Origin: Amia ocellicauda
Taxonomy: Eukaryota > Chordata > Actinopteri > Amiiformes > Amiidae
DNA: 64,000 bases
Assembly (NCBI RefSeq): GCF_036373705.1
Contig: NC_089855.1
Coordinates: 4,316,501 to 4,380,500, forward strand
Reading direction: 5' to 3'
Position 1 is the stretch's first letter. Each line of letters begins with the position of its first letter. Shown here piece by piece: positions 34,801 through 45,585 of this stretch. Position numbers and translations under genes: made by a program. The notes under the pieces are model-generated. The model was not told the DNA's origin and did no database searches. It worked only from the letters and a program-made list of their open reading frames with translations.

Positions 34801-35079
34801 TGGATGTATCGAGCGATTTAAAATCTGCCGACAGAGGTCAAGAGAATCTGGAGGATAGAGCAGGGCAGTCGCCGACCAGCCACGGAGAGGCTGCTCCAGT
34901 GGAGTAGACTCCGTCTCTGTCCTCTCCTAAACTGCTCGAATCTGTTAAGGAAAGAATAATGGTACAAGAAGGTAAAATTTGTGGAATAGATCTCCATGGA
35001 GGGACCGAGGCCTGCTCCGATCGAGACTCCTACCGCATACTTACCTCCGAAGAGAAGCAACTATTAATTATTACTAGCA

Positions 35080-35082
35080 ATT

Positions 35083-35127
<45 letters not shown>
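35080..35127 (+). repeat. (AAT)n microsatellite
   Basis: About 16 trinucleotide repeats within the DIRS element's 5' flank. Confidence 0.97.
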
Positions 35128-35581
35128 GACCGTAGTCCAAGCTCCGAAGAGACAAAAATTTGAATACACTCTGAAGAGGGATAGCAAAAAATTAAAACTG
35201 CACTCTGAAGGGGGCGGATCTTAGTCCTGCCAGCAGGGCCCCTATTGGGCAGCTTTGGTACATGCTTTCAGTGATTGACAGGTCAGAATGCTCTTTCCAT
35301 TAGGTAATGTCTGTCTTTAGATTTGAAAAGGAACCCACAAACATCCCTCCCTAACCCCACACAATAACAACACCCCAATTAAACTCACATAAGCCAGGAT
35401 CTCTACAATATTTTTCACAGGTTCAGATTCCAACAGAATAACAGGTATGAAAATATTAATTTCACTATTTTAAATAAGGTGACATTCTTAACTTACAGTG
35501 TTTATCACTGCTGGAAGTGTAGTTTAATTAAACTGGAAAAACATGATCTTCTTTCAGATGCTGGTGGGAACTGCAGTACTG

Positions 35582-36570
35582 GTGAGTGAAAGTATTAAAG
35601 TCTTCAGCCCTGAGGCTCCAATTGGACACCAGTCCAGACTCTGAGCTCAGGGCCATTTTCCTGTACAGCTGACAGAGCTGAAGTGCTAGCTGTGAGGAAA
35701 ATCACAATGTATCACATGTCTCTATCACAGATCCTTTCCCTATCAATGCATGCCCAATTCAACAAGAAAATAAATGTTTATATATATTTTTCACATTTAG
35801 CAACATCCCTATTAGTAGCACAATATTGAGGCGTTATCGGTCTCCCTCCCTGCCCCTCATTGCCTACTACTGTCACAGTTCCCCAGTACACACCCTCTCT
35901 CGCCACTAGAGGCCGCTGTCTCCCTGTCTTTCCTTTCCCTTCATTGTTCTTTTTTCACCTATCAATCACCCTATTAACATGAAGTCTCGTTAGCCCGGTC
36001 TATGACTCCAAGCCTTGTCTCCTCGCTCACGATTCAGTCTCACCTTTGCTAGTCTGTCTGCCTGATCCCTCGACCACGTCTTTGCTTAGCTCATTTGTCT
36101 TGTCTGCCAACTCTACATGAACTGCACCTGGGTCCTAACTCCCTAAGCTCTGCGGTCCTCCCCCGAGGAGCTGGCCTCTGACTAGAGAAAAATAAGATGT
36201 TTGTTCTAGGCTATCAGTGTCTTTATATTGGAGCCCCACCATCCCAGTTACTGTCAAAATCATAAAAGAAACCCGTACAGTGATCTGCAGTGCAAGTGTG
36301 ACCTGCTGCACCCTAGAGCCAGGATAAGAATGGGAGAACACGAGGAATGAGTGACTGATTTGCTTTATTGTAGGTAAATTATATATTGGCATTTGTCATA
36401 ATTATCCTCCATCAGCCCCACTAATTGAACCAGATAGTTCCACTGTGCTGCTTATCTGACTTCATAGCCTCATATGTAGCAGTAAGCAACAGTGAGGGAA
36501 ATCGGTACACTGAGGCCACAAGTCCATTTTCACTTGAATGCTGAGCCGATGTCAGATCACGGTGAGTTAT
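35582..36570. promoter_or_regulatory. Intergenic flank between Ig fragment and copy B, with copy B poly(A) signal
   Basis: 35870-36150 is a C/T-rich repeat similar to 27421-28140. From about 36205 sequence shared with units A and C begins. On the minus strand AATAAA at 36364-36369 lies 202 bp after the copy B stop. No further exon of the Ig gene is recognised here. Confidence 0.6.
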
Positions 36571-39341
36571 TCATAGACCATAGGAGTAGCCCAGGTCTGA
36601 CATTGAATTATGCAAGTAGTCATCATTGCGTCTCAGAGGGAAGAAGGGAGTCATGTAGGAGTCTGCCCTCTGTGCTAAAGGTATGCGCTCGTCTCTGGGG
36701 TATTCTGCTCCAGGATGGCCCTGCAGCCACTCTTCTAGAATCCTGCAGGAGAGATAATGGGTGATTAGAAATGTCCTGGTGTGGCTTTGTGCTTTTCCCC
36801 TAGTAGACCAGCAGTGCCAACAAGAACTGAACACTGCTTAAATTTAACAGACCACAAATCAGAATATACTAATTCATGGGGCTCAAGAGCCAAAGTAAAT
36901 TAATCCGAGATCTAAATGTACGACTGTAGTGGCTGAAACAGAGTTTCAGGTCAAAGGAAGTGATCTAGAAGTGCAGCTCATGGAGTCCTGTGTACAGGTG
37001 TGTGGCTCTAGTCCTGCAGAGACAGCTGCTGCACTGGGAGGCTGGGATTTTTCCGGTCTCACGGTCAGAGTGGGAGATGGTCAACCTCAAACCATTTTTC
37101 ACATTAAATGTATTCACTAGAAACCAATTTTATTTAGGTTAATAAGTCATACTGCTTCTGAACAAGTTCCCCTATACAAGACACAATTTTGTACATAGGT
37201 TTAGGGAGTCACCGTATAACATACATATTCCGTTATGCATCTGGAAAAAATTGAGACCACTTAACATTGATTTCTGAACTTAGTTTTTTTAAGTTCCCCT
37301 ATATGGGAAACCCATACATGTGTAATTTAGTACATGTATAAAATTTACAATTGTTCCATATGGGATGTCATGTTTTACGCACATGTCGATGAAGGCATGG
37401 TGCACCATGAACAAGGGGTCATTTGCAGAGATGGGAACAGAAGACATGGTTCCATTCAAGTACAGGTGGACCAGGTTGTGCATGGAGTAGAGGAGATGCC
37501 TGCTGTCCTGTGGGACTTCAAACCCTGAGAAAAGACACAGTTGTGTAGGAGGCCTGCCTACCATGCGACTCTCCTGCAGTGTGCATGGTGAGCTGTACAT
37601 CTATATACACCCACACATATGGAAACAATACAAGTTCCAATATTGCAAATGTTGAAACCGATATGGTGACTTAGAAGTGCAATGCGTGTAGAAAAGCCCA
37701 TACATTCCAACGTCCGTCAATAATATTTTTGTAAATCACCACTTAACAGTACTGTGGTCACTGTATAAATAAAAACAATGCTACTCGTGATCATAGTGAT
37801 TGGAGATGTGTCTAGCTCCAGTTAGGGGAAATCTTAAAAAAGGCATCTGGTCACTGCACCATGAAAGATACAGGAAAGGCCAGAGAATAGCAGGAGAATG
37901 AAGGAATTAGATTGTTCTTACCCTCTAGCCTGCTCCTGAAGCTGAGTTTGGCCCCTCCATCATAAGGAGGCGTGTCGAACTTCTCAGCTGCCAGAGTGTA
38001 ACGGACATCAGAGGCCGTTGGCAGCAGCGGATATTTCACATCTTTACCTGGTTTGCGTATTATAGGCTGCAGCGGTGCATTACGGTTACGTGGTAGGCAT
38101 ATTATTCCAAGAGAGTCATCGTCATATGAGCACAGGGTCTGAAGGGAAAGGGATTTATGCTCAGTGACTCAGGGCAACACCTGGGAGCAACAGACAACAC
38201 TCAGGGGAAACTGTCAAACATCACTTCTATACTTAAAAATTTAGGCTTTTGAAGTTTTTCACTAGATACCCCTTGTATCCCAATATTTAGCCACTGTGGT
38301 AACATTGGTATGCAAGATGATAAAGGCCCATGTACATTACAAGAAAACAAGCACCAAAAAAAGAAACTAAGCATTTAATGAGAAGGAGAATCTGCAACAA
38401 GTGGGGGTTTGCTGTAGGATGGTCACTTGTCTCTCGGGTCTTGGACAAATCAGACCACAGATACAGTTCTTTACCCTCATGGAAGACAAGCACATGGGAG
38501 GAGAAAAAAAAAATCTGAAGGCCATTAGATTTAGATTTGAAACTCAGGGATCTCCTACCTTCCACCTAGAGAGGGGGGACTCTCTGCGTATGTGACCATT
38601 TTCATCACTCACTCCAAAGTAGCCCTTGGTGCAGAGGTTGCAGTGGTCAGTCTTTGTCCAGTCCCAGTAGGGGATGAAGAAGGAGTCATCATCCGTCAGC
38701 TCCCTGATCTCACGCTCAATGAACAGCAGGAACACTCTGTGCCAGAAGGGGAAGGCTGGGCCCTCATGAGCAGCGTTCCTCGTAGAGTTGCGGTACGGCT
38801 TTGCTGCGTAATAGTGCAGCCAGATGTATTGATCATACACAGTGGCGTTCTTAAATTCATACTTGCCTGCAATGCGCGTGTCATTGCTCTCGAGGATGAC
38901 ATATTTTTCACTGTTAGTGCGCTTTGCCTTCTCCAACGCAGTAAAGAACCTGGACTTCTCTTCTGCAGTCAGACTAGTGATCTCCTTCCTCACAACGCTA
39001 AAGGTCTGTTGACAGCGTGGGCCCTTGAACCCAGGCTTGCACTGGCTGCAGTCAAAGCCATCAAAGTTTCCATTGCACTTGCATACAGAGTCATAGAAGG
39101 CATAGGGCCAGTCCTCCCGGTAGTCTATGTATGCAGTTCTAAAGAAAAACATACGGTAGGAATAACAGGCTCCCCGGCCAAGCTGCATCCCACAAGGAGA
39201 CCCCCGCCACTTTGGACAGCATTTGCGCTCCTTCAAGGCTTTAGGTGTGGTACAGAGACGAGGGAACTGAGCCTGCAGAGCCGCTGGGAACAGCAGCAGC
39301 AGCGGCGGGGCTAATAAAGACAGCCATGGCAGCAATCGCAT
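36571..39341 (-). CDS. Tyrosinase-like copper oxidase, secreted form (copy B)
   Basis: Four exons, 38559-39341, 37922-38138, 37383-37524 and 36571-36742, join in frame to about 437 residues. All introns have GT/AG, and their positions match vertebrate tyrosinase, including a 217-nt exon 2. The product starts with a signal peptide ([20 protein letters not shown], cleavage near AQFPRLC). A cysteine-rich EGF-like region follows ([19 protein letters not shown]). The copper-A histidines are in [15 protein letters not shown] and PFWHRVF. The copper-B histidines are in SMHNLVH and MVHHAFID. All six ligands are present, so oxidation of phenols or catechols to quinones is expected. The ATG at 39341 is preferred over 39380 because copies A and C start there. 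It ends DLGYSYGL without the transmembrane tail, so it should be secreted rather than melanosomal. Substrate and tissue are unknown. Confidence 0.93.
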
Positions 39342-39414
39342 CTTTACTCCCTGAACTCTCAGGCCTTCTGACTGAAGCAAACCTTCTCTACTGGCACCTC
39401 TGCTGAAGGCCAGC

Positions 39415-39448
39415 CTTTATGTGCACTGAGCCTCCAGCACTGGCCAAT
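39415..39448 (-). promoter_or_regulatory. Putative core promoter of copy B
   Basis: A minus-strand ACATAAAGG (around 39415-39421) lies 74 bp upstream of the ATG, with an inverted CCAAT box (plus CCAAT at 39444-39448) beyond it. The spacing and order are the same in copies A and C. I see no clear M-box (AGTCATGTG) of pigment-cell genes close by. Confidence 0.6.
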
Positions 39449-39731
39449 GGAAATATGTGGAGAGAGCTACACAAGCTCATTGATCTGATTTCATATTATT
39501 TGCTATGAGTGTGTTTGGTTAATTGCTTTATTGTTTGAATTCACAAAGTATGGATTTGTTTTGTACACCTGATTGATGGTTTAATTTTGTAATTATTTTT
39601 TATTTAAATTGATTTCTTTGCTAACATGATTGTTTAATTCAGTAATTGATTGCATTGATGGAGTTTCTTTTATTTAAACTCTGTTGGTCGCGCGTCGCTC
39701 CGCCCCTCAGCTAGTAGTCTTTACTGCACCT

Positions 39732-40433
39732 GGGATGCGTCCCAAACCGCACACTTGCGCCATCCTTCCCTTCCCTTCCCTTCCCTTCCCTTGCGGGGCG
39801 GCAGTACTACGGTGTCCATCTTAAGCGCTGTCCCAAACCCGCAGGGAGCGAGTGAAGAGCCTAATCGAGCCGTATGTCCTTCAATGCTCCTTCAGCGGAG
39901 TGAACAGAAGAGCGCACTGATGCGGAGAGTTTAGCGCTGAAGTCCCACAACTCTGCGTTAAAGGCGGAGACACAACAACTGGGAAAAAATAGCAGCGGGG
40001 GGTGTATATGTTAGCTAGACCGCTGTAAAAATGTTAAATTGTGTATCAAGGAAATAATACATAGATAGATAAAATAAAACGATTATATAATCATGATTTA
40101 AACATACGATTAGAAAGTTCAGCCAAAAATGTTTCGGTAACTATTATTTAATTAATTACTGAAGTAGTATCCTATAAAACTAGGAGGTGATATTAACGAA
40201 CAGTGTATTTCAAAATTATTATTATTATTATTACTATTTTAATTAAATACAAATACAAGAAAAGACTGCGTAGGTACTGTTTCGGTCAAAGGTAAGGCGC
40301 TGATGCTGGCGCTGCAGTGAGTCCCATTGAGCGCCTTTATCTTCACCTGCACCCTCACTCTAGTGCGCTCTGTGACGTCAGCACAACGTCACGCAGTGTA
40401 CACTTGTCGAAGGGTCGGTTTGGGACGCAGCCC
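39732..40433. mobile_element. Non-autonomous DNA transposon with ~18-bp inverted ends
   Basis: The ends GGGATGCGTCCCAAACCG and CGGTTTGGGACGCAGCCC are inverted complements with one mismatch. The interior has no transposase. A (CTTCC)n-like run lies at about 39765-39793. Parts resemble, in inverse orientation, the interior of the hAT element at 50540-50945. No target duplication is evident. Confidence 0.75.
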
Positions 40434-41120
40434 TGGATTCACCTTCTCCTCCCAGGAAACCCCGGCAGAGAAGGCAGACAGGAGGGCCAGAGAAAGACCG
40501 CAGGTCGGAGGAGCAGTGTGGGTGGCCTGCCGGAGCATTAGATCGCGGAGAAGGGAGCGCTGAGAGTAGAGGCGCCTCCAGAGGAGGATGGAGGATGGGA
40601 GTCGAGTCGTGAGGCAGTCTGGCCGACCAGTTAAGTACATGGTTAGTCTATTGATTATGAAGGGAAGGGGTTTCTGTGCTGTGGATGTAGACCTTTCTGT
40701 TTCAATGTCCGCAGCAGATGGATGGATGCCCGGCTCTGAGAGGGACGTGCGCTCATGCCGTGTTGAAGATGATCCTGTACAGCGGCTGGGACTTTAACAC
40801 TGAACTGCCATTTATTCCGTCCTGTATGATCTGTGTCATTATGGGGTTAGATTTAATGTGAATGTTTTGGCGATGTCCTGACGGTTTAATGTTTTCTCTT
40901 GGGCTTTTTGTGTATTTTTATTTTCCCTTTTTTTGGTTATCGCCCCTTTTATATTAGAGGCGGCTGTGGTGATGAGATTTTAACAAAGATGCTGTGTAAG
41001 CCTGCGATGTCGTCTTCATGCCCTGTCTGCGGTGTTTGTGTGAATAAAACATGTAGTGTGTGGGGCCTCATGGGGATGGAGCCGAGCCTGCATGGGACAA
41101 GGGGCTCCCCGGGGATACCC

Positions 41121-41280
<160 letters not shown>

Positions 41281-41489
41281 TGACAGGATCGATAAGGTTT
41301 GTTTAGGAGATTTAAAACTGTTAAACATTACGTATTTCCCAAGTGGGGGGTTTCTCAAAACTGTTGATTTCCAAGAAAAGGTGCACAGATTTAAAAATTA
41401 AACGGGGTTCCTCCCACAGAATGTGGTTTTGACACATTTAATACTTTACACACAAATCCCCAGTTCAGTATGGAGGATAATACATGCCA

Positions 41490-41740
41490 AAATTAAAAAT
41501 AAATACAGAGAGAAAATAATAAATAAATACATAAATAAATAATGTTGAAATAAATAAATACATGTTGAAATACATGTTGAAATAAATGAATGAATAAATA
41601 AATAAACAAATACATAAATGTCGAAATAAATAAATAAATGGACGTTTCTGTATTTATTTCAACATTTATTTATTTATTTATACATTGATTTATTTATTTA
41701 TTCAATTATTTATTTCAACATTTATTGATTAATTTATTTA
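41490..41740. repeat. AT-rich imperfect palindrome of AAATA words
   Basis: The left half is made of AAATAAATA-type words with several GTTGAAATAAATA blocks. The right half holds the inverse (TATTTATTTCAAC). The centre is near 41645. It could fold into a long hairpin. Confidence 0.8.
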
Positions 41741-41835
41741 TTTCCCGTTGCCGCTTTGCTATTTACATTTCTTAGTGCGCTTTTACATTTCGATGCCTGG
41801 TTCTGTATTTCTTTTTCTTTTTCAATGTGACAAAA

Positions 41836-42092
41836 CCCTTTCTGTCAATCACAGCTAGTGGGCGTGATCCAGTGCGCTTATTGGCTAATCCAATACACTG
41901 TGCAGTGAGGTTCCTGTGGGGTTTAGTTTGTTTTTGTAGACGATGACATCATTAAATAACTGAAGCGTATCTATAGGAATAAAAAACAATACATGTTTTG
42001 ACTCTTTCGTTCTTTCAAACTATATTTAGACTCAAATTGAATCGATCCACACTTCACATTAGCCCGCACACTAGCTGTGATTGACAGAATGG
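41836..42092. mobile_element. Small MITE-like inverted repeat element
   Basis: TTCTGTCAATCACAGCTAGT near 41840 returns as its inverted complement near 42070. The sequence between is about 200 bp and non-coding. The related block upstream of copy C lacks it, as expected for an insertion. No target duplication was identified. Confidence 0.6.
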
Positions 42093-43210
42093 GCATAGAT
42101 CATTGAAGGGCCTGTACCCATAATGTCTTTGTTTTCAGTAGTAATTCTTTGAATTAGTGCACCTAAACTGAAATAATGAATGTGTACATTTCACATTTTA
42201 CAAATTCATATTTCTATTTTATCAGCTAAACTTGCTTCACTTCTGGGAGATTTTACCATTTCACAGACTTTCTTGATGTATGTTTTCGTGCCTTTAATGT
42301 TCTGACTGCTGCAGTGAGGTGATGAGGTCGTGTTCTCAGTTTGAATTTCCCCTTCATCCTGAAGGGGCTTAGCGAGCCACTCTTCAGCACTGTTCCTCTT
42401 GGCAGTTTTAGTAATACTTGCACTGAGAGAATCTGGAAATGATTCTCACTTTCAGTCCTACACCACCAGGTGTATCCATCCTTGCTTGAGCTCTATAGGA
42501 AGATCATATGATGTGAATTAATTTGACATTTATATTGCAGGAAGTCAATTCAAAAACAATGTAAATAGTTGTTGTGTGTTGCAAGGTGTGTGGTCCTCAG
42601 GGTGTTGTGTGTCCTGGTTAGGTATACTAGTTGAGTTTGTACCCCAGTGCTGAATGATGGCTCCTCACGTTGTTGTAGTTAACGGAGTATACTGGTGTCA
42701 CTACCAGACACTGCTTCCCAGTTCATAATATGAGAAGAACAAGTAATGCTCACAATTCAGACAGTGATGATACTATTATTTAACCAAATTATCACTTAAC
42801 CATTGCACTCTCACTACAGTCAATAATAAATAAATGCTTTTTGTATTTTCAAACTTGAATGAACAATCTCTTCAGTAGAAAAAAAGCAGCAAAGCCCAAA
42901 TTCACCTGGGTGGGTCAAGGACTCTGGGACTAAAAACACAAACCATGCTATCAGTGTTTATCACCCTGGGGTTTGTTTGATTTGGGATTCCTGCTCCATG
43001 TGGAGCACTTTCAGCACTTGCACTGTCACTTATTAGTTATTGTTTATTGATTAATAAACCTTAATATGTCCAGTGGTAGAAGTGTCCCTGAAGACGTGCC
43101 CTGCTCACTGCCTGCACACTGTTGGCATTCAGTCACACCCAGGAGCAGAGCAGAACATAACCCTGCCCCCCCTGACACAGTGTGCTCTCTCTCTCTCATC
43201 ACAGTGTAGA

Positions 43211-43835
43211 AGTAAGTAAGAGTGAAATGCTGTCACCCTGTGTTGAAGCAAACTTCTTTGTGGATATTTTCTTTTTAATAAAACCGGCTGAGAGAGTGTT
43301 GAGTGTTGATCGGAAAGTTTACTCGTACAAGCAGCTTGGGGAAGAAAGACACACGGAGGCGGTCTCCATGAGGTTTCTCTCCAAAGATAGTTTCAAACAG
43401 GCACATTTATACAGACCAGACAGGAGAGAAAGATAACAGGCCCACATTTCTGTCCCGTGATGAGTGCAAGTTCGGTTTCTGCCTGACAACTGCTCGGGAA
43501 AACCCATATATGGTTAAACCGGGGAAAATGTAATGTTTAATTTAAGAGGGTTTGTATGATAAGCCCAAATTGCTGGTGAAAACTGGTTCTTATCAGACTC
43601 TGTTCTTCTAGGTATCAGGGTTGAACTATATCACAGTACCATAGCACAATAAGACAGTGAGACAATGACCTTGTTCACACAGACACACAGGGAAAGAAAT
43701 GCAGTTCAACACCATGTCTCCATAAGTGAATCAATTATGTAACAAATTAAAATCCTCCACCAGCTCACCTGCCGTACCCTCTCCTGGACGTGTGAGACTG
43801 CTCTTGTGAAAATGCACACTTAAAATACTTATTTC
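43211..43835. other. Intergenic sequence before the unit C Ig fragment
   Basis: The start (43198-43240) is still similar to 62487-62530. No gene is recognised. An 84-codon plus frame at 43182-43436 shows no domain. Confidence 0.45.
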
Positions 43836-44017
43836 CCTCATTAACATGCAAATCAATTTATAACTTTTTTTAAATGCATTTTTCTGGATTTTTTTGTTGT
43901 TATTCTGTCTCTCACTGCTAAAATACACCTACCATTAAAATTATAGACTGATCATTTCTTTGTCAGTGGGCAAACGTAAAAAATCAGCAGGGGATCAAAT
44001 ACTTTTTTCCCTCACTG
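43836..44017 (-). mobile_element. Terminal fragment of a Tc1-like element
   Basis: The right end reads GTATTTGATCCCC-type sequence in inverse (GGGGATCAAATACTTTTTTC, then CCTCACTG) followed by TA. This is a well-known terminus of Tc1 elements of fishes and amphibians. About 180 bp of the non-coding end remain and no transposase. It lies 40 bp before the Ig exon. Confidence 0.8.
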
Positions 44018-44057
44018 TACATAAAATAGAGTAACATCTGACAGTGTATATTTGCAG

Positions 44058-44251
44058 GTCTCCTGTCCTGCTGTGTCTGTGCGAGTCCAGGAGACAATGT
44101 GACTGTCCACTGTGGCCTCACTGTGCCTCGTATTCACTGGTTCAGACAGCGTCCAGGTCAGCTGCCTCTGCTCATACTGCACTCCCTGTCAGCCAAGCAA
44201 ACACATGCCTGGTACTACAATGGCTTTGGAGATCATTATTCACTGTTATGA
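44058..44251 (+). pseudogene. Immunoglobulin V-type exon, 3'-truncated (unit C)
   Basis: After a TTTGCAG acceptor the frame, starting in phase 1, reads CASPGDNVTVHCGL and RIHWFRQRPGQLPLLIL: first V-domain cysteine, framework 2 tryptophan and a receptor-type RQRPGQ loop. Similarity to the unit B exon continues through NGFGD and then stops. A stop codon follows at 44249-44251. The second cysteine and J-like part, which survive in unit B, are missing here. The two broken copies together show what the ancestral exon contained. It is probably from a novel-immune-type-receptor-like gene, but CD8-, TCR- or CD300-like origins cannot be excluded. Confidence 0.75.
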
Positions 44252-45585
44252 AATCTCTTAGAAAGGACTTTATTACATGACACAGAGATGGCTTTGCAAA
44301 TTACTTTGCAGTCAGCTTCATAATTTTCTATGTTTCAATCATATTTAAAAAGTCACTGTGAGTTTCCTGGACTGATTAGCAGTTAAAAATCCTTTTGGTC
44401 AAGAGCATCAGTCACACAGAAGCCTGGCTTACCCTGTGAAACACGCTGCGGCTCACTCTGTGGTCTGTCTGGCTGCTGGGCGTTTGTTCTTCATGAGCTA
44501 TTAATGTCTCCTTTGAAAAGCTGCTGTATAGACTAATTTCTCGTGCAAATTACGACCCGACAGCGGCCCCAGACTGACGAAGGAGACCAGAGAGACTCAA
44601 AGGTAAATGTGTTCTTATTAGTCATCTTTGGAGTTGATATTAAAGACGAATTTGGTCCCTGAGTTTCCTGTATCGGACAGAATAAAATGAAACTGAACAT
44701 TTACTATAGTGCAATATTTAACCGTGTTGTTTCAATTCCTCCTTCTTGTAGTTCCTTCTGGCCCTCATGTGTCCGTGAATTTATGTGACTTACGTGACTA
44801 ACTCAATAACAGTCAAAATGATGTTCTCCTTCTCTGTGGCAGCGTGACAGATGCCAGTTCTCTCTACAGCTAAACCAGTGACCCACCCTGCCTCAGTGAC
44901 TGCAGGCACAGTGTTTGTTCCAGGAGAGACTGGAAGGCTTGAATGGCTTTCAATGTCTTTATACTGGAACTCCACCCTCCAAATCACTGTCAAAATCATT
45001 AAAAAAAAACATATGGAAGTGATTGGCAACCTTCAGCTCATGACCACCCTCCCACCCCCCGTAAAATGAAAAAATAAAGAATAAAGTAGTATATTAATGA
45101 CAACTGCATATTTTGTATCAATGTGTTACTCCCAAAAATAATTTGTGATATGTATTATTTGCATTATAGTGCTATTTTGTAATTAAAATGTAGCATTTGT
45201 GGCTTGTAATTGTGGTAAAAGGGACTTGCATCCCACTGATTATGCTACGTTTCCACCCCTGCCGTACATCTGTAGTGTGAGTGTGACATGCTGCACTGCA
45301 GAGCCAGGATAAGAATGGGAGAACACGAGGCATAAGGCATGAGCAACTGATTTTATTCATTGTAGGTCAATGTCATGCTGGCATTTGCTGTTGTCATGAA
45401 AAGGTGCAAGGAGACTATCGGTATCCTCTATCAGCCTCACTGTAATTTAACTGTGCTACTGATCCTACTCTACAGACTCATATATAGTGCAAACCATCAG
45501 TGGGGCAGGATGGTACACTGAGCCACAAGCCTAATTCCATTTCAATGCTGAGCTGATGTCAAATCACTGACTGCTGGGTGTGGTT
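44252..45585. promoter_or_regulatory. Intergenic flank between Ig fragment and copy C, with copy C poly(A) signal
   Basis: 44928-45015 and 45263-45370 match the 3' flanks of copies A and B. 45015-45262 is an AT-rich insertion not found there. Minus-strand AATAAA at 45352-45357 lies 229 bp after the copy C stop. On the plus strand an exon-like piece begins after CTCTACAG at about 44872 (PVTHPASVTAGTVFVPGE) and might be a further exon of the Ig gene. I cannot confirm it. Confidence 0.55.

Larger units (their letters stand above)
32251..35318 (-). mobile_element. DIRS-type retrotransposon, incomplete
   Basis: The two ends are inverted copies of each other over roughly 70 bp (starting AAAGACAG and ending CTGTCTTT), as in DIRS elements with inverted terminal repeats. 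The minus strand encodes a gag-like region and then reverse transcriptase and RNase H. No tyrosine recombinase or methyltransferase domain is recognisable, and at 3.07 kb it is shorter than complete elements. It lies within an older LTR. Confidence 0.85.
31897..35407 (-). mobile_element. LTR interrupted by a DIRS element
   Basis: The outer ends form TGTAGCG...CTCTACA and are flanked by ATAT on both sides (31893-31896 and 35408-35411). Without the DIRS insertion at 32251-35318 it would be about 443 bp. On the minus strand it has a TATATAAGG box near 32119-32126 and AATAAA at 31975-31980, in the right order for an LTR. It ends 13 bp before the exon at 35421, directly next to the splice acceptor's pyrimidine tract. 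Confidence 0.85.
31237..35581 (+). pseudogene. Immunoglobulin V-type receptor gene fragment (unit B)
   Basis: The V exon runs 31237-31431 and ends at a GTATGT donor. It contains FIWNVTAEDSGTYYCTK, the hallmark of a V domain C-terminus, followed in the same exon by FHNGTVLSVT, a J-like strand whose usual FG is FH. Two exons of exactly 24 nt follow, 35421-35444 and 35558-35581. Each is flanked by AG/GT and each keeps phase 1. They would code SDSNRIT and DAGGNCST. V and J in one exon is a feature of novel immune-type receptors of fishes, hence the comparison. The first half of the V exon is lost, a frameshift lies near 31285, and an LTR lies in the first intron. Confidence 0.75.

Noticed and set aside
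38592-39314. A 240-codon plus-strand frame opposite exon 1 of copy B
   Set aside because: It is antisense to a clear tyrosinase exon. A similar frame occurs opposite copy C at 57132-57692, as expected from shared codon use, and it shows no domain.
44851-45069. Possible additional Ig-domain exon (PVTHPASVTAGTVFVPGE)
   Set aside because: It has an acceptor-like CTCTACAG and a plausible start, but no cysteine or tryptophan pattern of an Ig domain follows. It is mentioned only in the flank entry.
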